Shown: piece by piece, positions 28,706 through 38,864 of the stretch | How the letters are laid out: every line of letters starts with the position of its first letter | Position numbering within the stretch: the first letter of the stretch is position 1 | Origin: CAYVUV01 sp964455095 | GTDB taxonomy: Bacteria; Desulfobacterota; Binatia; HRBIN30; CADEER01 | Direction: 5' to 3' | Length of the DNA: 38,864 bases | Assembly: GCA_964455095.1 (NCBI GenBank) | Contig: CAYVUV010000182.1 | Location: 1 to 38,864, forward strand | Notes under the pieces: model-generated | What the model was told of the DNA's origin: nothing | The model's database searches: none | Seen by the model: the letters and a program-made list of their open reading frames with translations, nothing else | Position numbers and translations under genes: made by a program

Positions 28706-28890
28706 CGCCCGACAAACCGGTCGCCGGCGCGCACGAACACGGCGCCGACTGCGATCATGATCACGATCACGAACACGCGCACTCGCACGAGCCGGCCGTC
28801 AACCCGCATCGCAACGTCGGGCGCAACGATCCCTGCCCGTGCGGCAGCGGCAAGAAGTTCAAGAAGTGCCACGCCGGCGCGGCGGCCTGA
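28702..28890 (+). CDS. His-rich SEC-C motif mini-protein
   Basis: 62 residues. The first half is a His/Asp/Glu tract (DCDHDHDHEHAHSHE). The second half is a complete SEC-C zinc motif, NDPCPCGSGKKFKKCH, as at the end of SecA. The SEC-C motif binds Zn and, in SecA, SecB or ribosomes. The His tract suggests additional metal binding. The ATG overlaps the HD gene's stop (ATGA), which supports it being a real, translated gene despite its size. It might be a metal carrier or adaptor for the upstream HD enzyme, which is inference only. Confidence 0.82.
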   Translation: MTPDKPVAGAHEHGADCDHDHDHEHAHSHEPAVNPHRNVGRNDPCPCGSGKKFKKCHAGAAA

Positions 28891-28904
28891 AGCGAGGTTT
28901 CATC

Positions 28905-29189
28905 ATGCCGCGCGCGCTGTGGAATGGGGCCGTGATCGCCGAGAGCGATCACTGCATCGTCGTCGAAGGGAATCAGTACTTCCCGCCCGAGGCGGTGAAA
29001 CGCGAGCTGTTGCAGCCGAGCGCGACGCACACCGTCTGCAGCTGGAAGGGGACGGCGAGCTACTACGACGTCGTTGTCGGCGGACAGACCAACCGCGATG
29101 CGGCCTGGTATTACCCGGACCCGAAACCGGCGGCGCAGGAGATCGCCGGCTATGTCGCCTTCTGGCGCGGCGTGCAGATCGAGATCTGA
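28905..29189 (+). CDS. DUF427 domain protein
   Basis: 94 residues, full length for the DUF427 family. Signatures are ALWNGAVIAES, NQYFPPEAV, THTVCSWKGTASYYDV and AWYYPDPKPAA. The function of the family is unknown, although it is widespread and usually cytosolic. It starts 14 bp after the SEC-C gene with a GCGAGG-type leader, so it probably belongs to the same transcript. It ends 7 bp before the convergent small membrane protein gene. Confidence 0.9.
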   Translation: MPRALWNGAVIAESDHCIVVEGNQYFPPEAVKRELLQPSATHTVCSWKGTASYYDVVVGGQTNRDAAWYYPDPKPAAQEIAGYVAFWRGVQIEI

Positions 29190-29196
29190 AGCGCGT

Positions 29197-29523
29197 CTAC
29201 CAGCAGAGCAGGGCCGGCGTTCCCGCCGTCGAGCGACAGCGCGAGCCGAATTGCACTCCGCCGCTGGGGAGCTCCTCGACAGCCGGTACGGGGTTCAGCA
29301 CCAGCGGGGTGATCTTCGTCTCGCCGCGCGATTTCTTCCCGTAGATGATCGCCGTGGCGATCACGACGATGAGGATGTAGCCGCCGAGCGCGGCGCCGGC
29401 GATGATCAAGGCCTCCTCGGTGTCGGCGCGTGCCGGCGGCGGGCGCACCGCGCCGGCGATCAGCAGCGCGATGGCGATCAAGAGGGCAACGGCGCGATTC
29501 CTGGTCCGGCGACGCGGTGTCAT
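29197..29523 (-). CDS. Small membrane protein of unknown function
   Basis: 108 residues. The basic N-terminus MTPRRRTRNR is followed by a hydrophobic stretch ending PPPARA, likely a cleaved signal, and a second helix (ALGGYILIVVIATAIIY). A short outer or cytosolic tail has two Cys at the end. The ATG at 29523 is preferred over the GTG at 29529 because a GGGAG sequence sits 9 bases ahead of it. I do not recognise the family. Confidence 0.6.
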   Translation of the reverse strand: MTPRRRTRNRAVALLIAIALLIAGAVRPPPARADTEEALIIAGAALGGYILIVVIATAIIYGKKSRGETKITPLVLNPVPAVEELPSGGVQFGSRCRSTAGTPALLCW

Positions 29524-29607
29524 AGGCACGGTCTCCCTGGGACGTTGTCTATCTGAATCGCCTTGCCGTCGCCAAGCAATTCGGGCTGGGCGCCCTCCCG
29601 CGCCGCC

Positions 29608-30356
29608 TCATCGCGCGACATCGCCGGGCGAAAAGCCCCAGCTGGCGAGGATGGCGGCCTCGTCCTCGGCGCTCTTCGACTTCTTGAAGCGCGCGCCGGA
29701 GCGGCCTTTGACGCGGCGCTCGCAGTCGGCCCAGGTGGTGTGGCGCATCGGGCGGCCGTCGACGACGCTGAGGTAGGAGTACGCCGGTGGCGGCTTGCCG
29801 CGCGCGGCGCCGCCGGCCAGGCGCGTCGGCAGCCGGGTGTCTGCCGGGATATCGTACAGGGGGATGCCGTAGGCGCCGATGGGGCCGTGGTACAGGTCGG
29901 CGCGGCGGCCGTTGGAGAACACGACCGCGATGGTGTCGGCGCGCTCGTTGCCGGGGATGTCGGTGTGGCCGCGCACGTAGTGCCAGGCCACCGCGTCGGC
30001 CTTGTCGCGCGCCGCCACGAGGCGGGCGAGCGCTTCCCAGTAGTCGCGGTTCAGCACGTCGCCGCCCTCGGCGGTCTTCCAGCCGCGCCGGCGCCAGGCC
30101 CAGATCCACTCGCTGATGCCGCGGATCACGTAGGTGGAGTCGGTGTAGACGTCGACCGGACCGGGCGTGTGCTGCAGGTGTCGCAATGCCTCGATCGCAC
30201 CGGTCAGTTCCATCTGGTTGTTCGTCGTGTGCGCCGCGCCGCCGCCGAGCTCGGTGACGCGCCCATCGGGCGTGGCGATGATCGCGCCCCATCCGCCGGG
30301 GCCCGGGTTGCCCTTTGCCGCGCCGTCGGTGAAGACGACGATCCGGTCGGCCGCCA

Positions 30357-30357
<1 letters not shown>
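29608..30357 (-). CDS. rnhA: Ribonuclease HI with C-terminal viroplasmin-like extension
   Basis: 249 residues. The RNase HI core (about 1-150) has the DEDD residues: FTDGAAKGNPGPGGWG, NNQMELTGA, VYTDSTYVIRG and GHTDIPGNERAD. It degrades RNA in RNA-DNA hybrids. After a linker, residues about 198-245 (SYLSVVDGR, HTTWADCERRVKG, GARFKKSKSAEDEA) fit the small hybrid-binding or viroplasmin-like fold that normally sits N-terminal in eukaryotic RNase H1. The domain identity is an inference from pattern. The start overlaps the ettA stop by one base (TGATG), so the gene is translationally coupled to ettA. Confidence 0.92.
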
Positions 30358-32033
<1,676 letters not shown>

Positions 32034-32144
32034 TGGGGGACTCCTCGTTGAAGACGGGCCGGCATCGCCGGCCAAACGCGAAACTCTCCACCTAGCGCAC
32101 GAAGGCGGTAGCCGCCAGACCCTGTACGTTCGCCGAGGCCGCGC

Positions 32145-32150
32145 TACAAT
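32145..32150 (+). promoter_or_regulatory. Probable -10 element of the FIST gene
   Basis: TACAAT matches the consensus at five of six positions and sits 31 bp before the ATG at 32182 in the divergent ettA/FIST gap. The -35 region is weak (TGTACG, 16 bp upstream). Confidence 0.4.
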
Positions 32151-32181
32151 GCGAAGCAGTTGGGTGAAAGGGAGACGAGCG

Positions 32182-33363
<1,182 letters not shown>

Positions 33364-33463
33364 GCCGCGTCCCGCCGACCCTGCAGGGCGCATTTTCCTT
33401 GTGAATTCGCGCCCCGATGGGCTATGCCGAGGAGTATACGGTCGTAGGCTCGGGGGGAAATCT

Positions 33464-35038
33464 ATGGGCTCGCGCAGGTACTGGTTTGCGGCGGTCGGCG
33501 TGGTGATGTTTCTCGGCGCCTCGCGCCCCGGTGGGGCGACGTTCATCGGGGCCGAGTTTCAGGTCAACACGTACACGCTGTCCGGTGCCTTCATCCCCTC
33601 GACGGCCAACAACGCGGCTGGCAACTTCGTCGTGACCTGGAACGACGAATACACGGACGGTTCGTACTCCAATACGCGCGCGCAGCGCTACGCATCCTCG
33701 GGCGCGCCGCTCGGGACCGAGTTCCAGGTCAACACGTACACCATCGGGTACCAGTCGGGCGGCCGCGCGGCGATGGATGCAGCCGGCAACTTTGTCATCG
33801 CTTGGTACAGCGAGGACGAGGCGGCAGCGCAAGACGGCTCGTACTCGGGGGTCTTCGCGCAGCGCTACGACAGCAGTGGCGCGCGGGTCGGGACCGAGTT
33901 TCAGGTGAGCACCTCCACGCTCGGGTATCAAAGCTCTCCTGATGTCGCCGCCGCCGACAACGGCAACTTCGTCGTCGCCTGGGGCACCTTCTACGGCACC
34001 TACGGCGGGGATGGTCACCTGGGCGGCATCACCGCCCAGCGTTTCGACAGCAACGGCCAGAAGCTCGGCAGCGAGTTCCAGGTCAACACCTATACGATCG
34101 ATCGCCAGAGCTCGGCGGAGATCGCGATGGCCGCAGACGGCAAGTTCGTCGTCCTGTGGAACAGCAACGGGCAGGACGGCTCGAACTTTGGAGGATTTGG
34201 CCAGCGCTACGACAGCGCCGGAACTCGGCTGGGAAGTGAGTTCCAGGTCAACGTCGCCACCGTCAACGGACAATTCATCGAAGCCGCCGATGCCGAGCCA
34301 GACGGCGATTTCGTGGTGATCACGCGCAGCATCGACGGCGGAGGCTACGGGATCTTCGGTCGCCGCTTCTCCAGCGCCGGCGTGCCGTTGGGCGGTGAGG
34401 TTCAAATCAACAGCCACACGACCAGCTCTCAGGTCCGCGGCGCCGTGTCTGTGGGCGCCGGCGGCGACTTCCTGGTGACGTGGACCAGCAATAACCAGGA
34501 CGGCAACGCCGACGGCATCTTCGGCCAGTTCTATGGCAGCGACGGCAGTCCGCGCGGGCCCGAGTTCCAGGTCAACACCTACATCGTCTCGAGCCAGTGG
34601 TCCTCGGCCAATGCCAGCCTCGGTGCTGGGCAGTTCGTCGTCGCGTGGACCAGCAACACACAGGACGGCTATGGCTCCGGTGTCTTCGGCCAGCGCGTGC
34701 AGGCGCCGATCACGCCGGATGATTTCACCTGTTACAAGGCCAAGGACCTGAAAGACCCGGAATTCCCCGGCGCCATCGTGTCCCTTGCCGACCAGTTCGA
34801 GACCAAGTTCACCGACGTGAAGAAGCCCTACTTTTTCTGCAATCCGAGCTCGACCAACAGCGCGCCGATCGACAATCCGCTCGACCACCTGGCCTGCTAC
34901 AAGATCAAGGACGTCCCGCCTCAGGCACCGTTCCCGGGCGCCAAGGTCCAGGTCACCAATGTGTTCGGCACCGGCCAGCTGGAGCTCAAGAAGGCCTACC
35001 TGCTCTGCGCGCCGTCGAGTAAGACCGTGCTGCCGTAG
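33464..35038 (+). CDS. Secreted seven-repeat propeller-like protein with C-terminal double CYKxKD module (copy 1)
   Basis: 524 residues with a strong GGGGGGA leader and a signal peptide ending near GGAT (about 27). Residues about 28-417 hold seven repeats of about 50-55 residues with the pattern GxFVVxW...DG...GxFGQRYDSxG...GxEFQVNTYT, consistent with a seven-bladed beta propeller. Residues 420-524 hold two related halves, TCYKAKDL...FPGAIV...KKPYFFCNPSS and ACYKIKDV...FPGAKV...KKAYLLCAPSS, each with two Cys. I do not know the function. The C-terminal module may be a binding or surface-retention unit. It is tandem to a paralogue of identical length 40 bp downstream. Confidence 0.88.
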   Translation: MGSRRYWFAAVGVVMFLGASRPGGATFIGAEFQVNTYTLSGAFIPSTANNAAGNFVVTWNDEYTDGSYSNTRAQRYASSGAPLGTEFQVNTYTIGYQSGGRAAMDAAGNFVIAWYSEDEAAAQDGSYSGVFAQRYDSSGARVGTEFQVSTSTLGYQSSPDVAAADNGNFVVAWGTFYGTYGGDGHLGGITAQRFDSNGQKLGSEFQVNTYTIDRQSSAEIAMAADGKFVVLWNSNGQDGSNFGGFGQRYDSAGTRLGSEFQVNVATVNGQFIEAADAEPDGDFVVITRSIDGGGYGIFGRRFSSAGVPLGGEVQINSHTTSSQVRGAVSVGAGGDFLVTWTSNNQDGNADGIFGQFYGSDGSPRGPEFQVNTYIVSSQWSSANASLGAGQFVVAWTSNTQDGYGSGVFGQRVQAPITPDDFTCYKAKDLKDPEFPGAIVSLADQFETKFTDVKKPYFFCNPSSTNSAPIDNPLDHLACYKIKDVPPQAPFPGAKVQVTNVFGTGQLELKKAYLLCAPSSKTVLP

Positions 35039-35078
35039 AATCGGTTCGGGACACGCTGTCGGGCTAGGGGGGGAATCG

Positions 35079-36653
35079 ATGAGATCGCGCGGGTACTGGA
35101 TTGCGTCAATTGGTGCAGCGGCGCTGCTTTGTGCCACGCGGCCCGGTGGAGCGACGGTCATCGGGGCGGAGTTTCAGGTCAACACCTACACCGTGTCTGG
35201 CTCGTTCGTCCCCTCCATGGCCAGTGACGCGGCCGGCAACTTCGTTGTGACCTGGAACGACGAGTACACCGACGGGTCGTACACGAATACGCGCGGCCAA
35301 CGCTATGCGTCGTCGGGCGCGGCTCTCGGAACCGAATTCCAGGTCAACACGTACACCATCGGGTATCAGTCGAGTGGCTCCGTGGCGATGGACCCGATCG
35401 GCAACTTCGTCGTCGCGTGGACCAGCAATGACGACGTGGCTGCGCAAGACGGTTCTTACGACGGAGTCTTCGCTCAACGCTACGACAGCGCCGGCGGTCT
35501 GGTGGGGACCGAGTTCCAGGTGAACACCACCACCCTCGGGTATCAAGGCTCTCCCGACGTCGCCTTTGCTTCCAACGGCACCTTCGTCGTCGTCTGGGGG
35601 ACCTTCTACGGCACATACGGCCCGGACGGGCACCTGGGCGGCATCACCGCCCAGCGTTTCGCCAGCAACGGCCAGAAGGTCGGCAGCGAGTTCCAGGTCA
35701 ACAGCTACACGATCGATCGCCAGAGCGGGGCGAAGATCGCGATGGCCGCGGACGGCAAGTTCGTCGTCGTGTGGAACAGCACTGGGCAAGACGGTTCGAA
35801 CGTGGGTGGATTCGGGCAGCGCTACGATAGCGCCGGCACGCCCCTGGGGAGCGAGTTTCAGGTCGCCGTCTTCACCACCAGCGTGCAGGTTGTCGAATCC
35901 ATCGCGACCGAGCCGGATGGCGACTTCGTCGTGATGACACGCGCTTTCGACGGCTCGTTTACCGGTGTGTTCGGGCGTCGCTTCTCCAGCGCTGGCGTGC
36001 CCCTGAGTGGTGACTTTCTCGTCAACACGCAGACCGGCAACACGCAGGATCGCGGCGCGGTGACAATGGCGGCCAACGGCGACTTCCTGGTGACGTGGAC
36101 CAGCAACAATCAGGACGGCAATTCCGGCGGTATCTTCGGTCAGTTCTACGGCAGCGACGGCGCGCCCCGCGGACCCGAGTTTCAAGTCAACACGTATGTC
36201 GTCTCGAATCAGTGGGCCTCGGCCAACGCGAGCCTCGGCAACGGGCGTTTCGTCGTCGCGTGGACCAGTGGGTCGCAAGACGGCTACGGCTTCGGCATCT
36301 TCGGTCAGCGCCTGCAGGCACCGGTCACGCCCGACGATTTCACCTGTTACAAGGCCAAGGACCTCAAGGACCCGGAGTTCCCCGGCGCCATCGTGTCGCT
36401 CGCCGACCAGTTCGAGACCAAGTTCACCGACGTGAAGAAGCCCTACTTTTTCTGCAATCCGACCTCGACCAACAGCGCGCCGATCGCCAACCCGCTCGAT
36501 CACCTCGCCTGCTATAAGATCAAGGACGTCCCGCCCCAGGCGCCGTTTCCGGGCGCCAAGGTCCAGGTTACCAATGTGTTTGGCACCGGCCAGCTGGAGC
36601 TCAAGAAGGCCTACCTGCTCTGTGCTCCGTCGAGCAAGACGGTGCTGCCCTAG
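35079..36653 (+). CDS. Secreted seven-repeat propeller-like protein with C-terminal double CYKxKD module (copy 2)
   Basis: 524 residues, a gap-free tandem duplicate of the gene at 33464. It has the same signal-peptide type, seven propeller repeats and double Cys module. The propeller has diverged at many positions, including the loops around EDEAAAQDG/NDDVAAQDG. The last 105 residues differ at only two positions (Ser/Thr and Asp/Ala), although the DNA there carries about 20 silent changes. Its GGGGGGGAATCG leader resembles that of copy 1. The two probably form one transcript. Its TAG stop interlocks with the stop of the convergent lipoprotein gene in CTAG at 36650-36653. Confidence 0.88.
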   Translation: MRSRGYWIASIGAAALLCATRPGGATVIGAEFQVNTYTVSGSFVPSMASDAAGNFVVTWNDEYTDGSYTNTRGQRYASSGAALGTEFQVNTYTIGYQSSGSVAMDPIGNFVVAWTSNDDVAAQDGSYDGVFAQRYDSAGGLVGTEFQVNTTTLGYQGSPDVAFASNGTFVVVWGTFYGTYGPDGHLGGITAQRFASNGQKVGSEFQVNSYTIDRQSGAKIAMAADGKFVVVWNSTGQDGSNVGGFGQRYDSAGTPLGSEFQVAVFTTSVQVVESIATEPDGDFVVMTRAFDGSFTGVFGRRFSSAGVPLSGDFLVNTQTGNTQDRGAVTMAANGDFLVTWTSNNQDGNSGGIFGQFYGSDGAPRGPEFQVNTYVVSNQWASANASLGNGRFVVAWTSGSQDGYGFGIFGQRLQAPVTPDDFTCYKAKDLKDPEFPGAIVSLADQFETKFTDVKKPYFFCNPTSTNSAPIANPLDHLACYKIKDVPPQAPFPGAKVQVTNVFGTGQLELKKAYLLCAPSSKTVLP

Positions 36654-37222
36654 CGCGCGCTTCGCAGCATCGCCAGGAAGCCGTCGCGCTGAGCGGAGAG
36701 GGTGGCGTCGGGGCCGGTCGCCTTCAGGAACCACGGCCCGCCCTTGCCTTCGATGACCGCGCCGAGCAGGCGCGAGTTGGGCTGCGCCGTTCCGGGACCC
36801 ATGCCCATCTGCCCGGCCTTCAAGGTGCCGGCGACGTCGATCCAGGTGATGTGCATGCCGTTCGACTCGAACGTCTCGCGCCGCGGCGTCACCCCCGGCG
36901 CGAGCTCCATCTGCGCGATCCAGCGCGCCAGGTTGGCGTCGACCGCACCGCCCTGTCCGGCGCCGAAGTGAAAGACCGCCAGTTCGCCGGCGCCCGCGTC
37001 ACCGGGGATGCTGGCTTGGACCAGGCGCATGGCCGAGCTCGGCGTGACACGCTGCCAGCCGTCAGGCAGCTCGAAGTGCAGCCCGGCCGCCTCGACGCCA
37101 GCACCGGTGGCATGCGCCGCGACGGGCTGCGGCGCTGAGGCCGGCGCGCTGGCCGACTCCTGCTTGCAACCAGCTGCAGCCAGCACACAGAACAACGCGA
37201 CGCGCGTGAGTCCTTCCCGCAT
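36650..37222 (-). CDS. Lipoprotein of unknown function
   Basis: 190 residues with a near-perfect AAGGAGG leader. The lipobox is LAAAGC with Cys19. A Ser/Ala/Pro spacer leads into a single domain containing LHFELPDGWQRV, ELAVFHFGAGQGG, RWIAQMELAPG and FLKATGPDATL. The pattern resembles PsbP/Mog1-type periplasmic domains, but this is a weak call. The AT-rich 395-bp region upstream should hold its promoter; none could be fixed with confidence. Confidence 0.8.
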   Translation of the reverse strand: MREGLTRVALFCVLAAAGCKQESASAPASAPQPVAAHATGAGVEAAGLHFELPDGWQRVTPSSAMRLVQASIPGDAGAGELAVFHFGAGQGGAVDANLARWIAQMELAPGVTPRRETFESNGMHITWIDVAGTLKAGQMGMGPGTAQPNSRLLGAVIEGKGGPWFLKATGPDATLSAQRDGFLAMLRSAR

Positions 37223-37617
37223 TTGACGCCTCCTTACCCCGATCTGATCGCGGTGCCGAAGTCCGACTGCCGCACGCTGCGGCCAAAGCCGAAAAATCCA
37301 GGGTTCTCCACTATGTTGCAGTTTTTTGAAGTAAATTTGAACCTATCGTGAAGCAACGGACCGTTTCCACGCGATTATAGTCGTAAGTGGCTTGAAAAAT
37401 GAACGTTTAAGCCAGTGTCGACATGCCGCGAAATTATGCAATTCAACGCATTTCTTACAGGGATAGGCGCGCGGAGAGTACAGTCAACAGGTTATCCACA
37501 GGAGACTGTGGTTTCATGCAGAGAGTGTTTTTTGACCGTTTTATGGCCAGGAAGGCCTATCAGTCCGGGACATTATTGACGCCCTAGGGGTATTCCCCAG
37601 GTCATGCGACCGAGTGT
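37223..37617. other. AT-rich gene-free region with DnaA-box-like sites
   Basis: About 395 bp without a credible gene, visibly richer in A+T than everything around it (tracts such as 37321-37341). It holds one perfect DnaA box, TTATCCACA at 37492-37500, and weaker matches at 37304-37312 (TTCTCCACT) and 37435-37443 (TTATGCAAT). An imperfect hairpin CCTAGGGG-TATT-CCCCAGG lies at 37583-37601, just after the SDR gene's end, without a T-tract. It may serve as the upstream control region of the lipoprotein, a replication-linked site, or a decayed insert. Confidence 0.6.
37492..37500 (+). promoter_or_regulatory. Perfect DnaA-box consensus
   Basis: TTATCCACA, identical to the E. coli-type high-affinity DnaA box, in the AT-rich gap. 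No dnaA, dnaN or other origin marker is in the window. Confidence 0.4.
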
Positions 37618-38397
37618 TCAATGGAAGAAGTGACCGCCGTTGACGTCGAGGGCCTGGCCGGTGACGACGCGCGAGAGATCGGAGGCGAAGAAGAGCACGG
37701 TGTCGGCGATCTCGGCGGAGTCGGGGATGTGGTTGAGCGCGGTGCGGGAAGCGATCTCGGCGTAGACGGCGTCGGGCTCGATGCCGCGCTGCTTGGCGAT
37801 GGCGTTGAAGTAGCCGGAGAGGGCGGGTCCCCAGATATAGCCGGGCACGACGGAGTTGACGCGGATCTTGTGCGCGCCGAGCTCCTTGGCCAGCGTCTGC
37901 GCGGCGGTCATGAGGGCGCCCTTCGAGGCGGCGTAACCGCCGAAGTGGGGGTCGATGATGCGCATCGACATCGAGTTGATGAACACGATCGATCCGCCGC
38001 CGCCGCTCTTCATGTGCGGCACGACGGCCTGCGTCAGCTGGATCGAGCCGAAGACGTTGACGTCGAAGATGGCGCGCCAGTCGGCCATGTTGGCGTCTTC
38101 GACCTTGGGCTCCAGCCCGCCCTTGAACGCGTTGTTGACCAGCACGTCGATGCGGCCGAACTCGGCCTGCGCGGCGTCGGCGAGGCGGCGGCAGTCGGCG
38201 GCGTCGGCGATGTCGGTCGGGACGGGAAGGGCGCGGCGCCCAAGGGCGCGGACCTCGGCCGCAACCTCCTCGAGCGCGGTGGCGCGCCGCGCCGCGAGCA
38301 CGACGTGGGCCCCCGCGCGGGCGAGGGCCAGCGAGATGTCACGGCCCATGCCGGGCCCGATGCCGGAGACGATGGCGACGCGATCTTGCAGCAACAT
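37618..38397 (-). CDS. Short-chain dehydrogenase/reductase
   Basis: 259 residues with a GGAGG leader. The nucleotide site is SGIGPGMGRD (11-20). NNAFKGG follows at 88-94. The catalytic set is Ser142 (INSMSM), Tyr155 and Lys159 (YAASK). The protein ends TGQALDVNGGHFFH, the usual SDR C-terminus. It reduces or oxidises an alcohol/carbonyl with NAD(P); substrate unknown. It lies 53 bp downstream of an LLM flavin oxidoreductase on the same strand, so they are likely co-transcribed. Confidence 0.93.
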   Translation of the reverse strand: MLLQDRVAIVSGIGPGMGRDISLALARAGAHVVLAARRATALEEVAAEVRALGRRALPVPTDIADAADCRRLADAAQAEFGRIDVLVNNAFKGGLEPKVEDANMADWRAIFDVNVFGSIQLTQAVVPHMKSGGGGSIVFINSMSMRIIDPHFGGYAASKGALMTAAQTLAKELGAHKIRVNSVVPGYIWGPALSGYFNAIAKQRGIEPDAVYAEIASRTALNHIPDSAEIADTVLFFASDLSRVVTGQALDVNGGHFFH

Positions 38398-38450
38398 GAA
38401 AGAACCTCCGGAAGCGGTCGGGTCCGGGTAGGCGGTCCCGCCCCCGAGCG

Positions 38451-38864
38451 CTATCCAATCAGCGGCGCGACGTCGCGCCCGAACGCCTCGATCTGGTCGA
38501 CGAGCTCGTCGCAGGAGCGGCTGCGAAAGCGGACCCCGCAGTGCTGGACGCCGAGGGCCTTGATGTCGCGCAGGGCGGCGGCGATCTCTTCGGCCGCGCC
38601 GGTGCGGGTATTGGGCCCGACGTCGAATGACGGCGCGCCGACGTACAACCACGGGGCATTCATGCCGATCTCGAGCGGCGCGTCGCCGCGCGTGCGGGCG
38701 CGGTGCTCGCGCACGAATGCGATCGCGGCAGGCATGCCCATCTCGGGCACGCCCTGCGGCAACCAGCCGTCACCGCGCTCGGCGGCGCGGCGCAACGCGG
38801 CGGGCGTCGAGCCGCCGACCCAGATCGGCGGGCGCGGTTGCTGCACCGGCCGCGGCCGCTGCCC
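38451..38864 (-). CDS. LLM-class flavin-dependent oxidoreductase, C-terminal part (5' end outside window)
   Basis: The frame runs off the right edge; about 137 codons are visible. QPRPPIWVGGSTPAAL, RRAAERGDGWLPQG and the final ALGVQHCGVRF...LIG are typical of the C-terminal half of luciferase-like monooxygenases (F420- or FMN-dependent). The full protein is usually about 290-330 residues, so about half is missing. It probably forms an oxidoreductase pair with the downstream SDR. Confidence 0.88.
   Translation of the reverse strand, partial: GQRPRPVQQPRPPIWVGGSTPAALRRAAERGDGWLPQGVPEMGMPAAIAFVREHRARTRGDAPLEIGMNAPWLYVGAPSFDVGPNTRTGAAEEIAAALRDIKALGVQHCGVRFRSRSCDELVDQIEAFGRDVAPLIG

Noticed and set aside
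33379..33388. CCCTGCAGGG palindrome followed by a short T-run after the FIST gene
   Set aside because: Too short to form a stable hairpin with a usable loop.

Overview
The window is high-GC, gene-dense bacterial chromosome, roughly two-thirds G+C by eye. The style of the secreted proteins is what I associate with large-genome uncultured lineages formerly lumped as Deltaproteobacteria, in particular Candidatus Binatota. That means long Thr-Pro linkers, dockerin-like Ca-binding pairs, CHRD domains, Kazal repeats and Cys-bearing C-terminal modules. The taxonomic guess is an inference; no rRNA or other marker is present. I see no tRNA, rRNA, CRISPR array, transposase or phage integrase.

Layout. 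42-4247 (-) is a giant modular secreted protein. 4371-8090 (+) is a housekeeping cluster: hisS, aspS and a lipoprotein. 8087-10056 (-) is a GDP-fucose-synthase-like gene coupled to a flippase-like membrane protein. 10119-16024 (-) holds a Thr-Pro stalk protein with a clear intrinsic terminator, then a 1514-residue secreted protein joining a dockerin-like pair, a YVTN-type propeller, a two-haem peroxidase-like region and four CHRD domains. 16318-19847 holds an AGPS-like FAD oxidase, a small membrane protein and a serine hydrolase. 20020-25766 (+) is a tight operon: cyclase/AAA ATPase regulator, a frameshifted MgtC/DUF4010 membrane protein, a DoxX-like protein and a dienelactone hydrolase. 25983-27071 (-) is a triple Kazal protein. 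27233-29189 (+) holds an epoxide-hydrolase-like enzyme, an HD-domain protein, a His-rich SEC-C mini-protein and a DUF427 protein. 29197-32033 (-) holds a small membrane protein and the coupled ettA-rnhA pair. 32182-36653 (+) holds a FIST sensor protein and two tandem paralogous seven-repeat propeller proteins. 36650-38864 (-) holds a lipoprotein, an AT-rich gap with a perfect DnaA box, an SDR and a truncated LLM flavin oxidoreductase.

How the genes fit together. Translational coupling is common (ATGA, GTGA or TGATG overlaps at hisS/aspS, flippase/fcl, cyclase/MgtC, DoxX/DLH, HD/SEC-C and ettA/rnhA). Three of five convergent junctions interlock their stop codons inside one shared CTAG. The secreted proteins look like a mix-and-match surface toolkit: signal peptide, low-complexity Thr-Pro stalk, binding or redox modules, and terminal dockerin-like or double-Cys modules. 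No single classical pathway ties the window together. The best candidates for undescribed biology are the cytochrome/CHRD megaprotein, the charge-polarised stalk protein and the tandem propellers with their strongly conserved C-terminal module.
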